From Alphaproteobacteria bacterium (lineage in GTDB: Bacteria > Pseudomonadota > Alphaproteobacteria > Micavibrionales > UBA1664): a stretch of 5,250 nucleotides of DNA. The stretch is taken from assembly GCA_030427215.1 (NCBI GenBank), contig JAUHXB010000108.1:1-5250 (forward strand), in the 5' to 3' direction. A program made the translations under genes and the position numbers. The notes under the pieces were generated by a model that saw only the letters and a program-made list of their open reading frames with translations, was not told where the DNA came from and did no database searches. Every line of letters begins with the position of its first letter. The stretch's first letter is position 1. Positions 4,975 to 5,250 of the stretch are shown here, piece by piece.

Positions 4975-5250
4975 ATGCCATCCCCTCGCGAAGCCGATCC
5001 AGACCTACAATCCGCCATCGATGAAACCGCGGCGGCCGTTGAAAAAACAATGCGCCATATCCTGCCAGAATCTGATGATGCCGAAGGGTTGCTTTATGAC
5101 GCCATGCGCTATGGGTCATTAGGCGGTGGTAAGCGTTTGCGTCCATTTTTGGTGATGCAATCGGCAAAATTATTTAATGTTGACCCAACACGCGCAAAAC
5201 GCGCGGCGGCGGCATTGGAATTTATTCATTGTTATTCTCTTATTCATGAT
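4975..5250 (+). CDS. ispA: Farnesyl diphosphate synthase / polyprenyl synthetase, N-terminal part (runs off window)
   Basis: First 92 residues of an E-isoprenyl diphosphate synthase, which condenses isopentenyl diphosphate with allylic diphosphates (geranyl to farnesyl) for quinone, undecaprenyl and other isoprenoid synthesis; cytosolic. The start MPSPREADPDLQ is followed by LLYDAMRYGSLGGGKRLRPFL (about 40-60), containing the substrate-binding GGKRLRP motif. ALEFIHCYSLIHD (80-92) leads directly into the first aspartate-rich motif; its first Asp is the last visible residue, so the metal-binding DDxxD itself lies outside the window. The upstream sequence is A-rich (AGAAAGA some ten bases before the ATG), a weak ribosome binding site. 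G+C is high near the start (38/60 at 4981-5040), unlike the AT-rich genes to the left. The link to xseB supports ispA over octaprenyl or geranylgeranyl synthases, and a dxs gene may follow. Confidence 0.93.
   Translation, partial: MPSPREADPDLQSAIDETAAAVEKTMRHILPESDDAEGLLYDAMRYGSLGGGKRLRPFLVMQSAKLFNVDPTRAKRAAAALEFIHCYSLIHD

Noticed and set aside
4925..5167. 80-codon minus-strand open frame opposite ispA
   Set aside because: It lies antisense to the clear ispA start and the xseB end, and its protein looks like low-complexity shadow translation.

Overview
The window looks like ordinary chromosome from an AT-rich Proteobacterium, most likely an alphaproteobacterium. The clues are the lysine/alanine-rich tail on trigger factor, a Uup-type ABC-F protein, and the xseB-ispA gene pair. 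The lineage is inferred from gene content and protein style, not from any search. No gene start in the window has a clean AGGAGG-type ribosome binding site.

Layout, left to right. Positions 2-1012 (+) hold the 3' three quarters of tig (trigger factor). A hairpin-bearing gap separates it from a convergent single-domain rhodanese gene (1164-1484, -). A gap of about 170 bases (1485-1653) is packed with a 9-base tandem repeat and a roughly 100-bp double-hairpin palindromic element. Next come two minus-strand genes of unknown function (175 and 187 codons), joined by a 4-base ATGA stop/start overlap. Upstream of them on the same strand is a 609-aa Uup-like ABC-F ATPase gene (2803-4632). A 73-base divergent gap leads to xseB (4706-4948, +) and the start of ispA (4975 onward, +), which runs off the right edge.

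Functionally, tig acts in nascent-protein folding, uup in ribosome or DNA-intermediate housekeeping, xseB in DNA degradation and repair (exonuclease VII), and ispA in farnesyl diphosphate synthesis. xseB-ispA is a widely seen operon pair, often followed by dxs. The four minus-strand genes (uup, the two unknowns, rhodanese) share orientation and could be partly co-transcribed. However, the unknown pair has its own good promoter candidate: TTGACA, a 17-bp spacer and TAAATT, placed so that transcription would begin at or next to the ATG (a leaderless mRNA).

The least explained part is 1485-2802: two coupled, unrecognised, partly AT-rich genes bordered by palindromic DNA on both sides. I could not assign them a function, and I see no clear evidence of a known defence, phage or transposon system.
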